From: Chloroflexota bacterium | GTDB taxonomy: Bacteria > Chloroflexota > Anaerolineae > Aggregatilineales > Phototrophicaceae | Assembly (NCBI GenBank): GCA_023392115.1 | Contig: JAEVZT010000096.1 | Location: 1 to 7,642 of the forward strand | DNA: 7,642 bases | Reading direction: 5' to 3' | Part shown: positions 6,609 to 7,642 of the stretch, piece after piece | Numbering within the stretch: position 1 is the stretch's first letter | How the letters are laid out: each line of letters starts with the position of its first letter | The notes under the pieces: model-generated | What the model saw: only the letters and a program-made list of their open reading frames with translations | Told to the model about the DNA's origin: nothing | Database searches by the model: none | Program-made: the position numbers and the translations under genes

Positions 6609-6614
6609 TATAAT
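6609..6614 (+). promoter_or_regulatory. TATAAT (-10) box upstream of the C39 peptidase gene
   Basis: A perfect TATAAT lies 40 bases before the ATG at 6654. The hexamer at 17-base spacing (AGGAAT) is not a recognisable -35 box, so an activator or a less strict sigma factor may be involved. Confidence 0.45.
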
Positions 6615-6645
6615 AGGGCGCACGCTGAAAGAGCAAGATTGCTGC

Positions 6646-6650
6646 GAGGA
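6646..6650 (+). promoter_or_regulatory. Ribosome-binding site of the C39 peptidase gene
   Basis: GAGGA lies 3 bases before ATG 6654. The spacing is short, but the ATG gives a complete signal peptide. An in-frame GTG at 6663 would be 12 bases away and would shorten the basic N-region, so ATG is preferred. Confidence 0.5.
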
Positions 6651-6653
6651 ACA

Positions 6654-7642
6654 ATGAAGGTTGTGAAACTAACGCCGGCACGACTGGCGCTGATTGTTGT
6701 GCTGCTGCTGGTAGGAACGATGTCGGCGTCGGCGCAAGAAGCGGTCGCGGACGTGCCGCCGTCGTACCAGCTCAACGGGATTCAGCATATTTATCAGGAC
6801 TGGAACAACTGCGGTCCGGCGACGCTGACGATGGGCTTGACCTACTTCGGCTATGAAGCCGATCAGTACCCGGCGGCGCAGTGGCTCAAACCGAACACTG
6901 AGGACAAGAATGTTAGCCCTTGGCAGATGGCGGAGTACGTCAACGCGCAGTTGGCTGGGACGACGCGCGCGCTCATTCGTCAAGGTGGCACGCTTGAGCT
7001 GATCAAGCTGCTGGTGTCGAACAACTTCCCGGTCTTGATCGAAGCGGGTTACGACCCGCCGGGCGAAAATCTCGGCTGGATGGGGCATTACCTGTTGGTC
7101 ATCGGCTATGACGACGCGCAGGGCGTGCTCTACACCCACGACAGCTACGATGGACCGAATCTGGCGTATACATACGATCACATTGAAACCTACTGGCGGC
7201 ACTTCAACCGTCTGTACATCGTCCTCTACGATGCCGCGCGCGAAGCCGAAATGCTCGCGCTGCTCGGCGACGACGCCGACGAACGCCAGAATTGGATCAA
7301 CGCGCTCGAAGCCGCGCGCGCCGAAGCGACGGCAAACCCTGTTGATCCGTTCGCGTGGTTCAACATGGGGACGAACTTTGCCGGGCTGGGAATGTACGCT
7401 GAAGCTGAAGTTGCCTACGATCAGTCGCGCAACGTCGGCGAGGGCTTGCCATGGCGTATGATGTGGTATCAGTTCGGACCGTTCGAAACCTATTTGCAGG
7501 TTGGGCGGTATGAGGATGTGATCGCGCTGGCGCAGGCGAACCTGAACGATGGCGGCGGTCAGTACGTCGAGGAAACGTTTTATTACGGCGGGCTGGCGCG
7601 GCTGGCGATGGGTGAAAGGGAACGGGCGATCAACAACTTCAA
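6654..7642 (+). CDS. Secreted C39-family cysteine peptidase-like protein with TPR-like repeats, C-terminus cut off
   Basis: The frame is open from ATG 6654 to the window edge (329 codons plus 2 bases) and has no stop. Residues 1-27 form a signal peptide: a basic start, a hydrophobic core LALIVVLLLVG, and a likely cleavage site after ASA (27/28), so the protein is exported. No lipobox cysteine is seen. Residues 35-190 look like a Peptidase_C39_2 domain. The catalytic Cys53 lies in NNCGPATLTM, His145 in MGHYLLVIGYDD, and Asp163 in THDSYDG, in the order and spacing of the papain-like C39 triad. From about 205 on the sequence becomes helical and Ala-rich, with TPR-like units (about 230-263 with WFNMG, GMYAEAE and AYDQ; another from about 306 onward). 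It is transcribed divergently from the receptor kinases through a shared 157-base region. C39 proteases often cut leader peptides after Gly-Gly, but no such substrate or exporter is visible here, so the target is unknown. Confidence 0.88.
   Translation, partial: MKVVKLTPARLALIVVLLLVGTMSASAQEAVADVPPSYQLNGIQHIYQDWNNCGPATLTMGLTYFGYEADQYPAAQWLKPNTEDKNVSPWQMAEYVNAQLAGTTRALIRQGGTLELIKLLVSNNFPVLIEAGYDPPGENLGWMGHYLLVIGYDDAQGVLYTHDSYDGPNLAYTYDHIETYWRHFNRLYIVLYDAAREAEMLALLGDDADERQNWINALEAARAEATANPVDPFAWFNMGTNFAGLGMYAEAEVAYDQSRNVGEGLPWRMMWYQFGPFETYLQVGRYEDVIALAQANLNDGGGQYVEETFYYGGLARLAMGERERAINNF

Noticed and set aside
6388..6681. 97-codon frame across the divergent promoter region, minus strand
   Set aside because: It overlaps both the start of kinase C in another frame and the start of the C39 gene, and it spans both promoter boxes. 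No family resemblance was seen.
6669..7202. 177-codon open frame on the minus strand
   Set aside because: It is antisense to the C39 peptidase, whose own frame has a signal peptide and catalytic triad.
1..7642. Insertion sequence, CRISPR array, tRNA/rRNA or prophage signals
   Set aside because: I saw no direct-repeat array, transposase motif, terminal inverted repeats or RNA-gene landmarks. The whole window is accounted for by five genes and short gaps.

Overview
The window looks like chromosomal DNA of a GC-rich bacterium, most plausibly a member of the Chloroflexota (Anaerolineae-like). This is inference: large PknB-type receptor kinases, a CUT1 sugar permease and a secreted C39-peptidase/TPR protein are a familiar mix there, but no marker gene is present to prove the taxonomy.

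Layout. Four genes read leftwards (minus strand). In transcription order they are receptor kinase C (4508-6496), receptor kinase B (2409-4370), receptor kinase A (312-2246) and the first 49 codons of a sugar ABC transporter permease (147 to beyond position 1). One gene reads rightwards from a divergent promoter region (6497-6653): a secreted C39-family cysteine-peptidase-like protein with TPR-like repeats (6654 to beyond 7642). Both edge genes are cut by the window. Every gap is under 200 bases. Each leftward kinase gene and the rightward gene has its own TATAAT box 37-60 bases upstream of its start, so separate promoters look likelier than one simple operon.

The core is a tandem triplication of one unusual architecture: an N-terminal cytoplasmic Ser/Thr kinase with a full set of catalytic motifs, one transmembrane helix, a linker of about 40 residues, and a C-terminal extracytoplasmic domain of the ribose-binding-protein (RbsB, periplasmic binding protein type 1) fold. 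The N-lobe of the sensor aligns without gaps to E. coli RbsB over the first strand and the next strand pair. Ribose-contact positions are mostly replaced and differ among the three copies. Each protein of about 650 residues has exactly two cysteines. They occupy the same two positions in all three, 55 residues apart, aligned to RbsB Ser9 and Asn64, at the ends of two neighbouring strands beside the ligand cleft.

Working model (inference): a set of paralogous membrane receptor kinases, each sampling a different small ligand outside the cell (or a shared ligand plus a redox or metal cue through the Cys pair), and signalling by Ser/Thr phosphorylation. The neighbouring permease is of the CUT1 (MalF/UgpA) type, which normally works with MalE-type rather than RbsB-type binding proteins, so the kinases are more likely sensors than the transporter's own binding protein.
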